A stretch of 64,000 bases of DNA from NCBI RefSeq assembly GCF_000428945.1, contig NZ_AUAX01000034.1, positions 34,726 to 98,725 of the forward strand, read 5' to 3'. Origin of the DNA: Hamadaea tsunoensis DSM 44101 (lineage in GTDB: Bacteria; Actinomycetota; Actinomycetes; Mycobacteriales; Micromonosporaceae). A program made the position numbers and the translations under genes. Below the pieces are notes generated by a model, which was given only the letters and a program-made list of their open reading frames with translations, had not been told where the DNA came from and made no database searches. Below, piece by piece: positions 38,388 through 47,890 of this stretch (positions are counted from its first letter, which is position 1; each line of letters starts with the position of its first letter).

Positions 38388-39852
38388 GGCGGGCCCGGCG
38401 CGCGTCGATCATCTCGACCGGCGTGGCGACCAGGTCAACGCCGTCGGCGGCGACCACCCGGGCCCGGACCAGATCGCCCGGCTCCAGCGCGGCGAGATCG
38501 CCGCCCCGCAGCGTGGTGGAGCCGTCGACCTCGGGAGCCTGATGCTCGGCGCGCCCCTCGACCTCGTCGTCGCCCACGCTGTCGACCAGGACCTCGATCA
38601 GCGTCCCGACCCGCTCCTCGGCACGCTGGGCGCACAGTTCCTCGGCGAGGGTCAGCACCTTGTCGTAGCGGCTCTTGACCGTACGCGCGGAGACCTTCTT
38701 GTCGAACCCGGCGGCCTCGGTGCCGTCCTCGTCGGAGTAGTCGAAGACGCCGATCGCGTCGAGCCGGGCCTCGGTGAGGAACCGTTCCAGCTCGCGGACG
38801 TCGGCGGGGGTCTCGCCGGGGAAGCCGACGATGAAGTTGGACCGGGCGCCCAGTTCGGGCGCGAAGGCCCGGGCCGAGGCGAGCAGCTCCAGGAACCGGT
38901 CGGTCGAGCCGAACCGGCGCATCCGGCGCAGGACCGGCTCCGACGAGTGCTGGAACGACAGGTCGAAGTAGGCGGCCACGCCCGGCGTCGTCGCGATCGT
39001 CTCCACGAGGCCGGGGCGGGTCTCCGCGGGCTGCAGGTAGCTCGCCCGGACCCGGACGATGCCGTCGACGGCCGCCAGCTGGGGCAGCAGCTTCTCCAGC
39101 GCCCGGGGATCGCCGAGGTCCTTGCCGTAGGAGGTCGAGTTCTCGCTGACCAGCACCAGCTCGCGTACGCCGGTGGAAGCCAGCCATTCGGCCTCGGCGA
39201 GCAGCTCGTCGGGCTTGCGGGAGACGAAGGCCCCGCGGAAGGCCGGGATGGCGCAGAAGGAGCAGCGGCGGTCGCAGCCGCTGGCCAGCTTGAGCGAGGC
39301 GACCGGCGAGTTGTCGAGCCGATGCCGCAGCACCGTGCGCAGATGGGCCGGCGTCGCGGCGTCCACGATCGTCGCCGCGTGCCCCGGGATGATCACATCG
39401 GTGCCGCGGCGGGCGACCGGCGTGACCGGCAGCAGCTCGCGGCGGTCGCGCGGGGTGTGTGCGGCGATCTTCTCGCCGTGCATGACCTTGTCCAGGGCCG
39501 CCGAGATGCTGGGGTAGTCGTCGAAGCCCAGCACGGCGTCGGCCTCGGGCAGACTCTCGGCGAGCTCCCGGCCGTAGCGCTCGGCCATGCAGCCGGCCGC
39601 GACGACCTTGGCGCCGGTCTGGGCGGCGGCCAGCAGCGTGTCGATCGAGTCGCGCTTGGCCTTCTCGACGAAGCCGCAGGTGTTGACGAGGACGACGTCG
39701 GCCTGCTCGCCGTCGGTCGTCACGCTCCAGCCGTCACCGGCCAGGCGGGCGGCCAGTTCCTCCGAATCGACCTCGTTGCGCGCGCAGCCCAGCGTGAGCA
39801 GGGCGACACGGCGGCCGTCGGTGGTGGCGGGGAGTGGTGTGGATCGCGGCAC
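38377..39852 (-). CDS. rimO: Ribosomal protein S12 methylthiotransferase
   Basis: A radical-SAM enzyme that methylthiolates Asp89 of ribosomal protein S12. The 491-residue product has N-terminal cysteines in [18 protein letters not shown] and AGCMAERYG, the radical SAM motif [11 protein letters not shown] and a C-terminal TRAM domain. It differs from MiaB in these motifs (GCARN instead of GCQMN), so the RimO call is firm. A TAGTCT box sits 6 nt before the GTG start (39859-39864), so it may begin a leaderless operon rimO-pgsA-nat-pncC with all junctions overlapping. Confidence 0.95.
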   Translation of the reverse strand: MPRSTPLPATTDGRRVALLTLGCARNEVDSEELAARLAGDGWSVTTDGEQADVVLVNTCGFVEKAKRDSIDTLLAAAQTGAKVVAAGCMAERYGRELAESLPEADAVLGFDDYPSISAALDKVMHGEKIAAHTPRDRRELLPVTPVARRGTDVIIPGHAATIVDAATPAHLRTVLRHRLDNSPVASLKLASGCDRRCSFCAIPAFRGAFVSRKPDELLAEAEWLASTGVRELVLVSENSTSYGKDLGDPRALEKLLPQLAAVDGIVRVRASYLQPAETRPGLVETIATTPGVAAYFDLSFQHSSEPVLRRMRRFGSTDRFLELLASARAFAPELGARSNFIVGFPGETPADVRELERFLTEARLDAIGVFDYSDEDGTEAAGFDKKVSARTVKSRYDKVLTLAEELCAQRAEERVGTLIEVLVDSVGDDEVEGRAEHQAPEVDGSTTLRGGDLAALEPGDLVRARVVAADGVDLVATPVEMIDARRARRGR

Positions 39853-39858
39853 CCGACC

Positions 39859-39864
39859 AGACTA
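39859..39864 (-). promoter_or_regulatory. -10 box for leaderless rimO
   Basis: TAGTCT on the minus strand, 6 nt before the GTG of rimO. Confidence 0.45.
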
Positions 39865-39908
39865 CCGGGCACGTACGACCATGAAGCCGCGCGCATCGAT
39901 AGCGTGAC

Positions 39909-39929
39909 CAAGATTGAGTTTGGATCAGG
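39909..39929. repeat. Decayed arm of palindrome family 2
   Basis: This 21-bp stretch matches the arm at 14431-14451 in 17 of 21 positions (CAAGATTGAG then TTTGGATCAGG). The inverted partner is degraded (GATCATGGGCC near 39942). Confidence 0.55.
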
Positions 39930-39983
39930 GAAATCATCCGAGATCATGGGCCAGATCACGGGCGGAACCGTGATCCGGACCGC

Positions 39984-41093
39984 TCATGGGCGGTCGGGGG
40001 CCGGGGAACGGCGCCATTCGAAGGTGACCAGGGCGGCCATGACGGCCACCACGGCCGTCAGCTGGGCGACGGCCGTGAGGTAGTAGCCCAGTGGGACCGT
40101 GGCGACCGCGAGGACGGCGGCCAGCAGCCGGTAGCGCAGGATCCCGAGGCCGAGGATCCACCGGAACAGCACGTCGCCGGCGAGGAAGATCGCGACCCCG
40201 CCGCCGAGGGTGAGCGCCTGGCCGAGGTGGATGTGCTCCTCCGCGTGCCCGATGGCCTTCTTCACCCCGGCCGCGAACGCGATGATCCCGAACAGCAGCG
40301 GCAGGTGCGCCCAGCCGAAGGCGTGCAGGGCGACCCGGGCGCGGCGGGCCGGCGGGACGGCGTCGAGGGCGTGCTCGGCGCGTACGTCGTCGCCGCCGAA
40401 ATAGACCCACCACAGGAGGAACGACGCGACGAGGGCGAGCACGGCCACGAGGACGAGGGTGGCGTCGAGGGCCAGGCCGGCCGCACCGACGCCGATCGCG
40501 ACGACCGACTCGCCCAGCGCGATGATGATGATCAGCCCGTGCCGCTCGACGAAGTGCGCCGAGCTGACGTTCCAGGCCGCCAGCGGATGGACGTAGGGCG
40601 AGACGGTCATCACCACGATCGCCGCCAGCCACAGCCCCAGCCGCCAGGGCCCGGTCGCGAAGCCGCCGGCGAGGACCAGCGCGGCACTGAGCAGGTTCAG
40701 CGGGGCGAGCTGCCGCATCGCGTCGGGCGCGAAGCGCAGGAGCAGACCGCTGTGGATCGCGTTGACCACGAAATAGCCGACTCCGATGGCCCAGCCCGAG
40801 GCCGCGTACGCGTCGGGGCCGGCCAGAGCGATCAGGAGGAATCCGGCCATGCCGGCGAGGAGCAGCGCCCGGCGTACGGGGTCGGACGGGGCGATGGTGT
40901 TGGTCAGCCAGGCGAACCCGTCGTACATCCACCAGATGATCATCAGCAGGACCAGGACGTGCAGCACCGTGCGGGGCGACACGTCGGCCGCCAGCAGGGC
41001 CGTCAGCTGCGTGATGGTGAAGACGAAGACCAGGTCGAAGAAGAGCTCCAGAGTGGAGACGCGGACGACCGATTCGTTCGGCTGGGTGGTCAC
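39984..41093 (-). CDS. Low temperature requirement A (LtrA) family membrane protein
   Basis: A 369-residue polytopic protein with the LtrA N-terminus (VSTLELFFDLVFVFTITQL) and an ERHGLIIIIALGESVVAIG helix, hallmarks of the family; about ten membrane helices. Function is not established. The GTG start follows a TAGAGT box by 6 nt (leaderless). It is downstream of a small gene on the same strand after a strong terminator-like hairpin (41139-41169), so it is probably transcribed alone. Confidence 0.88.
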   Translation of the reverse strand: MTTQPNESVVRVSTLELFFDLVFVFTITQLTALLAADVSPRTVLHVLVLLMIIWWMYDGFAWLTNTIAPSDPVRRALLLAGMAGFLLIALAGPDAYAASGWAIGVGYFVVNAIHSGLLLRFAPDAMRQLAPLNLLSAALVLAGGFATGPWRLGLWLAAIVVMTVSPYVHPLAAWNVSSAHFVERHGLIIIIALGESVVAIGVGAAGLALDATLVLVAVLALVASFLLWWVYFGGDDVRAEHALDAVPPARRARVALHAFGWAHLPLLFGIIAFAAGVKKAIGHAEEHIHLGQALTLGGGVAIFLAGDVLFRWILGLGILRYRLLAAVLAVATVPLGYYLTAVAQLTAVVAVMAALVTFEWRRSPAPDRP

Positions 41094-41099
41094 CGCGTC

Positions 41100-41105
41100 A
41101 CTCTA
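41100..41105 (-). promoter_or_regulatory. -10 box for leaderless ltrA-type gene
   Basis: TAGAGT on the minus strand, 6 nt before the GTG at 41093. Confidence 0.45.
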
Positions 41106-41138
41106 GCGATCAAGTGCGCCCCGCCCCCGATCACGTGC

Positions 41139-41169
41139 GCCCGGCCCCGGCGGATCGTCGGGGCCGGGC
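41139..41169 (-). terminator. Terminator-like hairpin
   Basis: GCCCGGCCCCG (41139-41149) and CGGGGCCGGGC (41159-41169) form a perfect 11-bp stem, 8 bp downstream of the 129-aa gene's stop on the minus strand. Confidence 0.7.
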
Positions 41170-41176
41170 GGGACGC

Positions 41177-41566
41177 TCAGTACTGGTCGCCGCCGACGAG
41201 GTCGCGTTCGAGCCGGTCGGCCGTGGAGGTCACGAGCATCAGGGGCCGCTCGAACTCGTTGATGTTCAGGTTCTCCAGCGGCGCCGAGTGGCGTACGACG
41301 ACGTGGCCGCCGACGACGGCGAGCGCGCCGCAGACCATCCCGCCGATGGCGGTCAGCGCCCGGGGCAGGTCGACCATGCCCAGCTCGGCGACGGGCGACT
41401 CGATCTGCACCCACTCCTCGCCCTCGCCCAGGATCTGCCGCCACAGGAACACGACCTGCGACCGGAGGTCACCGGTGTCGAAGACGAGCTTCAGCATCTC
41501 GGGCTGCTGGTCGGACACCTTGTAGTTCGAGGTCACGTAATTGACCAGAGAGGACCAGTTGGCCAT
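41177..41566 (-). CDS. Small conserved actinobacterial protein, fold possibly YbjN/T3SS-chaperone-like
   Basis: A 129-residue acidic protein starting MANWSSLVNYVTSNYKV. The alternation QPEMLKLVFDTGDLRSQVVFLWRQ then EEWVQIESPVAEL resembles the alpha/beta sandwich of YbjN or CesT-like proteins, but I cannot name a family with confidence. No signal peptide or membrane helix (the AIGGMVCGALAVVGG stretch is a Gly/Ala helix). ATG 41566 is chosen by the likely conserved N-terminus; ATG 41584 is possible. It lies 102 bp downstream of ftsK on the same strand. Confidence 0.65.
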   Translation of the reverse strand: MANWSSLVNYVTSNYKVSDQQPEMLKLVFDTGDLRSQVVFLWRQILGEGEEWVQIESPVAELGMVDLPRALTAIGGMVCGALAVVGGHVVVRHSAPLENLNINEFERPLMLVTSTADRLERDLVGGDQY

Positions 41567-41668
41567 GTCTGGGAAACCTTCCATCGAGGGGACAGCGGTA
41601 CGCCCGCCAGCATGCCCAGCACCGCCCCGCCGCGGCCGGAAGAATCGGCCACCCGACACAAGGATCGG

Positions 41669-44206
41669 CTAAACGTCCGCCCCCAGAGAGGCGAGTACCT
41701 CCGGCAGTTCGTCGGGCTTGAGGAGGACCTCGCGGGCCTTGGATCCCTCGGACGGGCCGACGATGCCGCGCGTCTCCATGAGGTCCATGAGCCGCCCGGC
41801 CTTGGCGAAGCCGACCCGCAGCTTGCGCTGCAGCATGCTGGTCGAGCCCAGCTGCGACACGACGACCAGCTCGATCGCCTGCAACAGCAGCTCCAGGTCG
41901 TCGCCGATCTCCTCCTCGGCCTTCCGCTTCGGGTCCGGCGGCGGCGGAGCCGTCACGTTTTCCCGGAAGGCGGGCTCGCGCTGGCCCTTGCAGAATTCGA
42001 CGACGTTGATGATCTCGGTCTCGTCGACCCAGGCGCCCTGGATGCGGATCGGCTTGGACGCACCCATCGGCAGGAACAGCCCGTCACCGCGGCCGATCAG
42101 CTTCTCCGCGCCGGGCTGGTCGAGGATGACCCGCGAGTCGGCCAGGGAACTCGTCGCGAAGGCGAGCCGCGACGGCACGTTCGCCTTGATCAGGCCGGTC
42201 ACGACGTCCACGCTCGGCCGCTGCGTGGCCAGCACCAGGTGGATGCCGGCCGCGCGGGCGAGCTGGGTGATGCGTACGACGGAGTCCTCGACGTCCCGCG
42301 GGGCGACCATCATGAGGTCCGCGAGCTCGTCCACGATCACCAGCAGGTACGGGTACGGCTCGATCACCCGTTCCGAGCCGGGCGGCGCCTTGTGCTGGCC
42401 GGCGCGTACCTTGCGGTTGAAGTCGTCGACGTGGCGTACGCCGGCCGCGGCCAGGTCGTCGTAGCGCATGTCCATCTCGCGGACGACCCAGTCCAGCGCG
42501 TCGGCGGCCTTCTTCGGGTTCGTCACGATCGGCGTCACGAGATGCGGGATCCCCTCGTACGCCGTGAGCTCCACCCGTTTCGGGTCGACGAGCAGGAGGC
42601 GTACCTGGTCGGGGGTGGATCGCATGAGGATCGAGACCAGCAGCGAGTTCAGGCAGCTCGACTTGCCGGCACCGGTCGCGCCCGCGATCAGGATGTGCGG
42701 CATCTTGGCGAGGTTCGCGACGACGTAGCCGCCCTCGATGTCCTTGCCGAGCGCCACGACGAGCGGGTGCGACTCGTTCTCCGCCGCCCGGGAGCGCAGC
42801 ACGTCGCCGAGGGACACGTTCTCCCGGTCGGAGTTCGGCACCTCGATGCCGATCGCGCTCTTGCCGGGGATCGGACTGATGATCCGGACGTCCTGCGACT
42901 TCACCGCGTACGCGATGTTGCGCGACAGCTGCGTCACGCGCTCGACCTTCACGCCGCGGCCGAGCTCGACCTCGTAACGGGTGACGGTCGGGCCGCGGTT
43001 GAATCCGGTGACGGCGGCGTCCACGTCGAACTGGTCGAAGACGTGCCGCAGCGCCTCGATGACGTCGTCGTTGGCCTTCGACCGGGCCCGGGGCGCCTCG
43101 CCCGGACGCAGCATCGCCGCCGGGGGCAGCACGTAGTCGCCGCCGAGGCCGGGCACCGCGAGCTGCTCGCCCTTCTCCGACTTGGCGGTCGCGGCCGTGT
43201 GCACCGGCGGATCGAGCTGCTTGCGCGCCGACTTGCGGGTACGCGGCAGCGCGATCGTCTCCTGGAGCTCGTCGTCGGGGATGACCTCCCCGTCGATCTC
43301 CGGCGGGCCGAACGGGTCCGGCAGGGACTTGCGGCGCCGCCGCGGGGCGGGCGCGTCGAAGTCGTCGAGCGGGTCGTCCTCGTCGTCGTCCGTCGGGCGT
43401 ACCCCGCCGAAGATGCGGTCGGCGAGCTCGCGCAGGCGCTGCGGGATCCGGTTGATCGGCGTCGCGGTGATCACCAGCAGGCCGAATCCGAGCAGCATCA
43501 ACAGGAGTGGCACCGCCACCCAGCCGCTCACCGCCCGGGAGAGGCCGCCGCCGGACAGCCAGCCGATCACACCGCCCGCGTTGTCCCGGCCCACCTGATC
43601 ATGCGGGTCGCCGCTGCTGATGTGGAAGATCCCGGTCAGCGCGACGATGATGCTCGACCAGCCGACCACGCCGCTGCCCTGGCGTACCTGCTCGGGCAGC
43701 TCGCGCATGAGGCGTACGCCGACGAAGACCAGCAGCAGCGGCAGCCCGATGGCCACCGTGCCGAGGAAGAACTGCACCTTCGAGGCCACCCACTCGCCCA
43801 CCGGGCCGCCCGAGTGGAACCACAGCGCCACCGCCAGCAGCAGGGCCAGCCCGATCGAGACCAGGCCCAGCCCGTCGCGGCGGTGCTCCGTCTCCAGGTC
43901 ACGCGCGGTCGCGGCCTGGCGGCCGGCCGCGCGCACGGCCCAGCCCAGCCCGCCGGCGAGCCAGATGAAGAGCTTGCCCAGCACGTCCAGCGGCCCCGGG
44001 ATGCTTTTCCGCGTACGCGAGGACGACCGCACCCGGCTCGGCGTCGCCCGCGCGACCGGACTCCTCGACGTACTCTTCGCCGGAGTCGCCCGGGTCGGCG
44101 TGGTCCTCGGAGGCGTGGTCCGGGGCGCGGCCGATCGCGACGTCGCGGCGGTCGCCTTCGGGGCGGTCGCGCGGCGGGACGTCGACGGGGTGGAGCGGCG
44201 CGCCAT
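41669..44206 (-). CDS. ftsK: DNA translocase FtsK/SpoIIIE
   Basis: Pumps chromosome DNA through the division septum. The 845-residue product has a Thr/Arg/Ala-rich N-terminus, four membrane helices (about 75-235), an acidic and basic linker (about 270-345), the motor with Walker A GATGAGKSS (about 510) and Walker B YLLVIVDELADLM, and a C-terminal gamma winged helix (about 780-845) that reads KOPS/FRS polarity motifs. Its start lies 7 nt after TACGCT (leaderless). RNase J is upstream, a hairpin (44233-44271) between them. Confidence 0.95.
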   Translation of the reverse strand: MARRSTPSTSRRATAPKATAATSRSAAPRTTPPRTTPTRATPAKSTSRSPVARATPSRVRSSSRTRKSIPGPLDVLGKLFIWLAGGLGWAVRAAGRQAATARDLETEHRRDGLGLVSIGLALLLAVALWFHSGGPVGEWVASKVQFFLGTVAIGLPLLLVFVGVRLMRELPEQVRQGSGVVGWSSIIVALTGIFHISSGDPHDQVGRDNAGGVIGWLSGGGLSRAVSGWVAVPLLLMLLGFGLLVITATPINRIPQRLRELADRIFGGVRPTDDDEDDPLDDFDAPAPRRRRKSLPDPFGPPEIDGEVIPDDELQETIALPRTRKSARKQLDPPVHTAATAKSEKGEQLAVPGLGGDYVLPPAAMLRPGEAPRARSKANDDVIEALRHVFDQFDVDAAVTGFNRGPTVTRYEVELGRGVKVERVTQLSRNIAYAVKSQDVRIISPIPGKSAIGIEVPNSDRENVSLGDVLRSRAAENESHPLVVALGKDIEGGYVVANLAKMPHILIAGATGAGKSSCLNSLLVSILMRSTPDQVRLLLVDPKRVELTAYEGIPHLVTPIVTNPKKAADALDWVVREMDMRYDDLAAAGVRHVDDFNRKVRAGQHKAPPGSERVIEPYPYLLVIVDELADLMMVAPRDVEDSVVRITQLARAAGIHLVLATQRPSVDVVTGLIKANVPSRLAFATSSLADSRVILDQPGAEKLIGRGDGLFLPMGASKPIRIQGAWVDETEIINVVEFCKGQREPAFRENVTAPPPPDPKRKAEEEIGDDLELLLQAIELVVVSQLGSTSMLQRKLRVGFAKAGRLMDLMETRGIVGPSEGSKAREVLLKPDELPEVLASLGADV

Positions 44207-44213
44207 GGCTCAC

Positions 44214-44219
44214 AGCGTA
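44214..44219 (-). promoter_or_regulatory. -10 box for leaderless ftsK
   Basis: TACGCT on the minus strand, 7 nt before the ATG of ftsK, between the gene and the hairpin that ends the rnj transcript. Confidence 0.5.
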
Positions 44220-44232
44220 GAGGAGATCATCA

Positions 44233-44271
44233 ACGAGCCCTCGCATTCGCGTACGCGTGTCGAGGGCTCGT
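44233..44271 (-). terminator. Hairpin between rnj and ftsK
   Basis: ACGAGCCCTCG and CGAGGGCTCGT (11 bp, perfect) flank a loop of 17 nt containing GCGTACGC. Confidence 0.65.
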
Positions 44272-44277
44272 GGACCG

Positions 44278-45966
44278 TCAAACCTCCAGAACGTTCGGTA
44301 CGATCATCGGCCGCCGCCGGTACGCGTCGTTGACCCATCGTCCGACCACTCGGCGTACGAGTTGCTGGAGCTGGTGCGGGTCGGTGATGTTGTCGGCGGC
44401 CGCCCGGTCGAGCGCGGCCGTGATGAGCGGCAGCACGGGGTCGAAGGCGGTCGGGTCTTCCGAGAAGCCCTTCTGCGACAGCGTCGGGCCGCCCACGACC
44501 TTGCCCGTGACCGAGTCGACGACCACGGTGACGGCGATGAAGCCGCCGTCGCCGAGGATGCGGCGCTCGGTGAGCAGGCTCTCGCCGACGTCGCCGATCG
44601 CCAGACCGTCCACATAGACGTACCGGCTCTTCACGTGGCCCACGACCTTGGCATGACCGTCCACAAGGTCCACGACGTCGCCGTCCTCGCAGAGGACGAT
44701 CCGGTCGGGCGCCACACCGCTGTCGACGCCGAGCCGGGCGTGCGCCCGCAGGTGCCGCCACTCGCCGTGCACCGGCATGAGGTTGCTCGGCTTGACGACG
44801 TTGAGCAGGTACAGCAGCTCGCCCGCGGGCGAGTGGCCGGAGACGTGCACCCGGGCGACGTCCTTGTGCACGACGGTCGCGCCCATCCGGGCGAGCTGGT
44901 TGATCACGCGGTAGACGCTGGTCTCGTTGCCGGGAACCAGCGAACTGGCCAGCACGACCGTGTCCCCCGCCGTGATCGTGATGTGCCGGTGGTCGCCGGT
45001 CGCCATCCGGCCGAGCGCGCTCATCGGCTCGCCCTGCGAGCCGGTCGACATGAGGACGATCTCCTCGGCCGGCAGCGACATGGCGTCGTCGAGCCCGACG
45101 ACCAGCCCGGTCGAGATCCGCAGCAGGCCGAGGTCGCGGGCGATGCCCATGTTGCGCACCATCGAGCGGCCGATGAAGGCGACCTTGCGGCCGTGCGCCT
45201 CGGCGGCGTCCAGCACCTGCTGTACGCGGTGCACATGGGACGCGAACGAGGCGACGATGATCCGGCCGGTCGCCTTGGCGAAGATCGAGCTGATCACCGG
45301 GCCGATCTCGCGCTCGGGCATGACGAAGCCGGGGATCTCCGCGTTGGTGGAGTCCGACAGCAGCAGGTCGACGCCCTCGGAGCCGAGCCGGGCGAAGCCC
45401 GCCAGGTCCGTGATACGCCCGTCGAGGGGCAGCTGGTCCATCTTGAAGTCGCCGGTGTGCAGGACGAGCCCGGCCGGCGTACGGATGGCGACGGCCATCG
45501 CGTCCGGGATGGAGTGGTTGACCGCGAAGAACTCGGCCTCGAACGGGCCGAGTTGCTCGCGCTGCCCCTCCACGACGGTCAGCGAGTAGGGCGTGATCCG
45601 CCGCTCGGCCAGCTTCGCCTCGACCAGCGCGAGGGTGAAGCGGGAACCGACGAGCGGGATGTCCGCCTTGTGGGCCAGCAGGTACGGGACCGCGCCGATG
45701 TGGTCCTCGTGGCCGTGGGTGAGCACGATCGCCTGGACGTCGTCGAGACGGTCCAGGATGGGCTCGAAATCGGGCAGGATCAGGTCGACACCCGGTTGCT
45801 CGGTGTCGGGGAACAGGACTCCGCAGTCGACGATGAGCAACTTCCCGCCGAACTCGAAAACCGTCATGTTCCGGCCGATCGCACCGAGGCCGCCCAGGGG
45901 GATCACCCGCAGGCCGCCTTCCGGCAGCGGCGGCGGTGCCGCCAACTCCACGTGCGCTTCGGTCAC
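44278..45966 (-). CDS. rnj: Ribonuclease J
   Basis: A 5'-3' exo- and endoribonuclease of the metallo-beta-lactamase/beta-CASP type. The 562-residue product has the metal motif THGHEDHIGA (about 80-89), HTGDFKMD, SDSTNAE and the beta-CASP SASHVHRVQQVLD region, plus a C-terminal domain (about 470-562). GTG start with CAGGAG about 9 nt upstream. It lies 76 bp downstream of dapA on the same strand. With RNase Y and PNPase it completes the main mRNA-decay enzyme set in this window. Confidence 0.95.
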   Translation of the reverse strand: MTEAHVELAAPPPLPEGGLRVIPLGGLGAIGRNMTVFEFGGKLLIVDCGVLFPDTEQPGVDLILPDFEPILDRLDDVQAIVLTHGHEDHIGAVPYLLAHKADIPLVGSRFTLALVEAKLAERRITPYSLTVVEGQREQLGPFEAEFFAVNHSIPDAMAVAIRTPAGLVLHTGDFKMDQLPLDGRITDLAGFARLGSEGVDLLLSDSTNAEIPGFVMPEREIGPVISSIFAKATGRIIVASFASHVHRVQQVLDAAEAHGRKVAFIGRSMVRNMGIARDLGLLRISTGLVVGLDDAMSLPAEEIVLMSTGSQGEPMSALGRMATGDHRHITITAGDTVVLASSLVPGNETSVYRVINQLARMGATVVHKDVARVHVSGHSPAGELLYLLNVVKPSNLMPVHGEWRHLRAHARLGVDSGVAPDRIVLCEDGDVVDLVDGHAKVVGHVKSRYVYVDGLAIGDVGESLLTERRILGDGGFIAVTVVVDSVTGKVVGGPTLSQKGFSEDPTAFDPVLPLITAALDRAAADNITDPHQLQQLVRRVVGRWVNDAYRRRPMIVPNVLEV

Positions 45967-46042
45967 TTTCTCAACTCCTGTGCTCGTTCTGCGGCTACCC
46001 GCCGCGCCGAAGGGCGCCGCGCAGCGGTCGCCCGAGAGGTCT

Positions 46043-46939
46043 CTAGAGGGGCAGCCCCGCCGCCGCGCAGTCCGCGCGCAGCTGGGCCAGCTCTGCCTCG
46101 GTGGCCGGGACCAGCGGCAGCCGGTTGGGCCCCGCCGGCAGGCCGCGGGCGTTGAGGCCCGCCTTGACGAGGATCGCGCCCTGCGTCCGGAAGATGCCCG
46201 TGAGCAGGGGCAGAACCTGCCGATGCAGGGTCAGCGCGGTCACCGCGTCGCCCTCGTCGTACGCGACGATCATGCTCTTGACGACCGCCCCGGTGAAGTG
46301 CGTGGAGGTTCCGACCAGGCCGGTTCCGCCGAGCGCCAGCAGGGGCAGGGTGAGCGCGTCGTCACCGCTGTAGTAGGCCAGTCCCGTGTCGCGCAGCACG
46401 TACGCGCTGGCGGTGAGGTCGCCCTTGGCGTCCTTGACCGCGACGATGCGCTCGTGCTCCGCCAGCCGCAGGAAGGTCTCCGTCGCGATCGGTACGCCGG
46501 CCCGGCCCGGGATGTCGTAGAGCATCACCGGCAGGCCGCTGGCGTCGGCGACCGCGCGGAAATGCGCGAGCAGCCCCGTCTGCGGCGGCTTGGAGTAGTA
46601 GGGCGTGACCACGAGCAGCCCGTGCGCGCCTGCCTTCTCGGCGGTGCGGGCGAGCTCGATCGTGTGGGGCGTGTCGAACGTGCCGACCCCGGCGACGACC
46701 TGGGCGCGGTCGCCGACGGCCTCCACGACCGCCCGCAGCAGCGTCTCCTTCTCCTGGTCGGAGGTCGTCGGGCTCTCACCGGTCGTTCCGTTGATCACCA
46801 GCGCGTCGTTGCCCTGCTCCTCCACCAGGTACGTCGCGAGCCGCACCGCTCCCTCGACGTCGAGGGAGCCGTCGGCGCGGAACGGTGTCACCATGGCGGT
46901 GAGCAGGCGGCCGAATGGCCGGGGCGTGTCGCGCGTCAT
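46043..46939 (-). CDS. dapA: 4-Hydroxy-tetrahydrodipicolinate synthase
   Basis: Condenses pyruvate and aspartate semialdehyde, the first step committed to lysine and DAP. The 298-residue product has the Schiff-base Lys in IVAVKDAKGDL, the GTTGESPTT motif and Tyr in MLYDIPGRAG. ATG start lies 6 nt after TAAGTT, suggesting leaderless transcription. thyX is upstream, rnj downstream. Confidence 0.96.
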   Translation of the reverse strand: MTRDTPRPFGRLLTAMVTPFRADGSLDVEGAVRLATYLVEEQGNDALVINGTTGESPTTSDQEKETLLRAVVEAVGDRAQVVAGVGTFDTPHTIELARTAEKAGAHGLLVVTPYYSKPPQTGLLAHFRAVADASGLPVMLYDIPGRAGVPIATETFLRLAEHERIVAVKDAKGDLTASAYVLRDTGLAYYSGDDALTLPLLALGGTGLVGTSTHFTGAVVKSMIVAYDEGDAVTALTLHRQVLPLLTGIFRTQGAILVKAGLNARGLPAGPNRLPLVPATEAELAQLRADCAAAGLPL

Positions 46940-46945
46940 GCTACA

Positions 46946-46951
46946 AACTTA
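46946..46951 (-). promoter_or_regulatory. -10 box for leaderless dapA
   Basis: TAAGTT on the minus strand, 6 nt before the ATG of dapA. Confidence 0.5.
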
Positions 46952-47017
46952 TCGGACCCGGCGGCGGCGGGTGAACTGCCTGTGGCGGTCGACCGACCAG
47001 CCGGTCAGCAGATCCCG

Positions 47018-47761
47018 TCACCCCTGCCAGGTGAATTCGCTGGCGGCGATCTCCGAGCCGTCGCCCAGCGTGGAGATCTTGAAGTCGCCGAACACGTTCG
47101 GCGCGACCCCCTGGAGCTGGCGCAGGCACTCCACCGCGAGCTCACGGATCTCCACGTCGGCGTGCTCGGTCGCCCGCATCGCGATGAAGTGCCGCCAGGC
47201 CCGGTAGTTGCCGGTCACCACGATGCGCGTCTCGGTCGCGTTCGGCAGCACCGCCCGCGCCGCCTGCCGGGCCTGCTTGCGGCGCAGGGTCGCGTTCGGG
47301 ACGTCGGCGAACTTGGCCTCCAGCCCCTCCAGCAGCTCGTTGTACGCGCGTACGGCCGCCTCGGAGGCCTCGGTGAACATCTTGTGCAGCTCCGGATCGG
47401 CCGCGATGACCGACGGCTCGACCATGGCCGCCTCGCGCTCGGGCACGTACCGCTGGGACAGCTGCGAGTACGAGAAGTGGCGGTGCCGGATCAGCTCGTG
47501 CGTGAACGAGCGCGACACGCCGGTGAAGTAGAAGGTGACGCTGCCGTGCTCCAGCACCGAGAGGTGGCCGACCTCCAGAATGTGGCGGAGGTAGCCGGCA
47601 TTCGTCGCCGTGGCCGGGTTGGGCTTGCCCCAAGACTGGTAGCAGGCGCGGCCGGCGAACTCGGCGAGGGCCTGGCCGCCGTCGGCATCCGTCGACCACG
47701 GCACGTCGGTCGGGGGCTCAAAATGGGTCCACGCGATCAGCTTGACCTGGGGGTCGACCAT
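47018..47761 (-). CDS. thyX: Flavin-dependent thymidylate synthase
   Basis: Methylates dUMP to dTMP using FAD and NADPH. The 247-residue product has the ThyX signature [17 protein letters not shown] 47761 has GAGGTGA upstream at good spacing; GTG 47770 would also be in frame. A perfect TATAAT box lies 30 nt before it on the minus strand. It is divergent from an RHH regulator gene. In most actinobacteria dapB lies directly upstream of thyX; here a 6.4-kb insert separates them. Confidence 0.96.
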   Translation of the reverse strand: MVDPQVKLIAWTHFEPPTDVPWSTDADGGQALAEFAGRACYQSWGKPNPATATNAGYLRHILEVGHLSVLEHGSVTFYFTGVSRSFTHELIRHRHFSYSQLSQRYVPEREAAMVEPSVIAADPELHKMFTEASEAAVRAYNELLEGLEAKFADVPNATLRRKQARQAARAVLPNATETRIVVTGNYRAWRHFIAMRATEHADVEIRELAVECLRQLQGVAPNVFGDFKISTLGDGSEIAASEFTWQG

Positions 47762-47790
47762 CTCTGTCACCTCGACACAATAAACCCTCC

Positions 47791-47796
47791 ATTATA
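47791..47796 (-). promoter_or_regulatory. Consensus -10 (TATAAT) of thyX
   Basis: Perfect TATAAT on the minus strand, about 29 nt before the ATG, with a GAGGTGA ribosome site in between. No good -35 hexamer at 17-18 nt. Confidence 0.55.
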
Positions 47797-47837
47797 TCGA
47801 TGGCCGTTGCGGTGCGTTCGACGCGTCGATTCTTTCA

Positions 47838-47869
47838 GTGACATCACGATGACACTTGCGTGACGTCAC
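47838..47869. promoter_or_regulatory. Paired GTGACRTCAC palindromes, candidate RHH operator
   Basis: GTGACATCAC (47838-47847) and GTGACGTCAC (47860-47869), 22 bp start to start. The second overlaps the -35 hexamer (TTGCGT 47856-47861) of the neighbouring gene. Confidence 0.6.
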
Positions 47870-47884
47870 TCGTGCTGTCATAGT
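47856..47884 (+). promoter_or_regulatory. Promoter of the RHH gene
   Basis: TTGCGT (47856-47861), 17-nt spacer, CATAGT (47879-47884), then 6 nt to the ATG. A leaderless, repressible arrangement. Confidence 0.65.
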
Positions 47885-47890
47885 GAAGTC

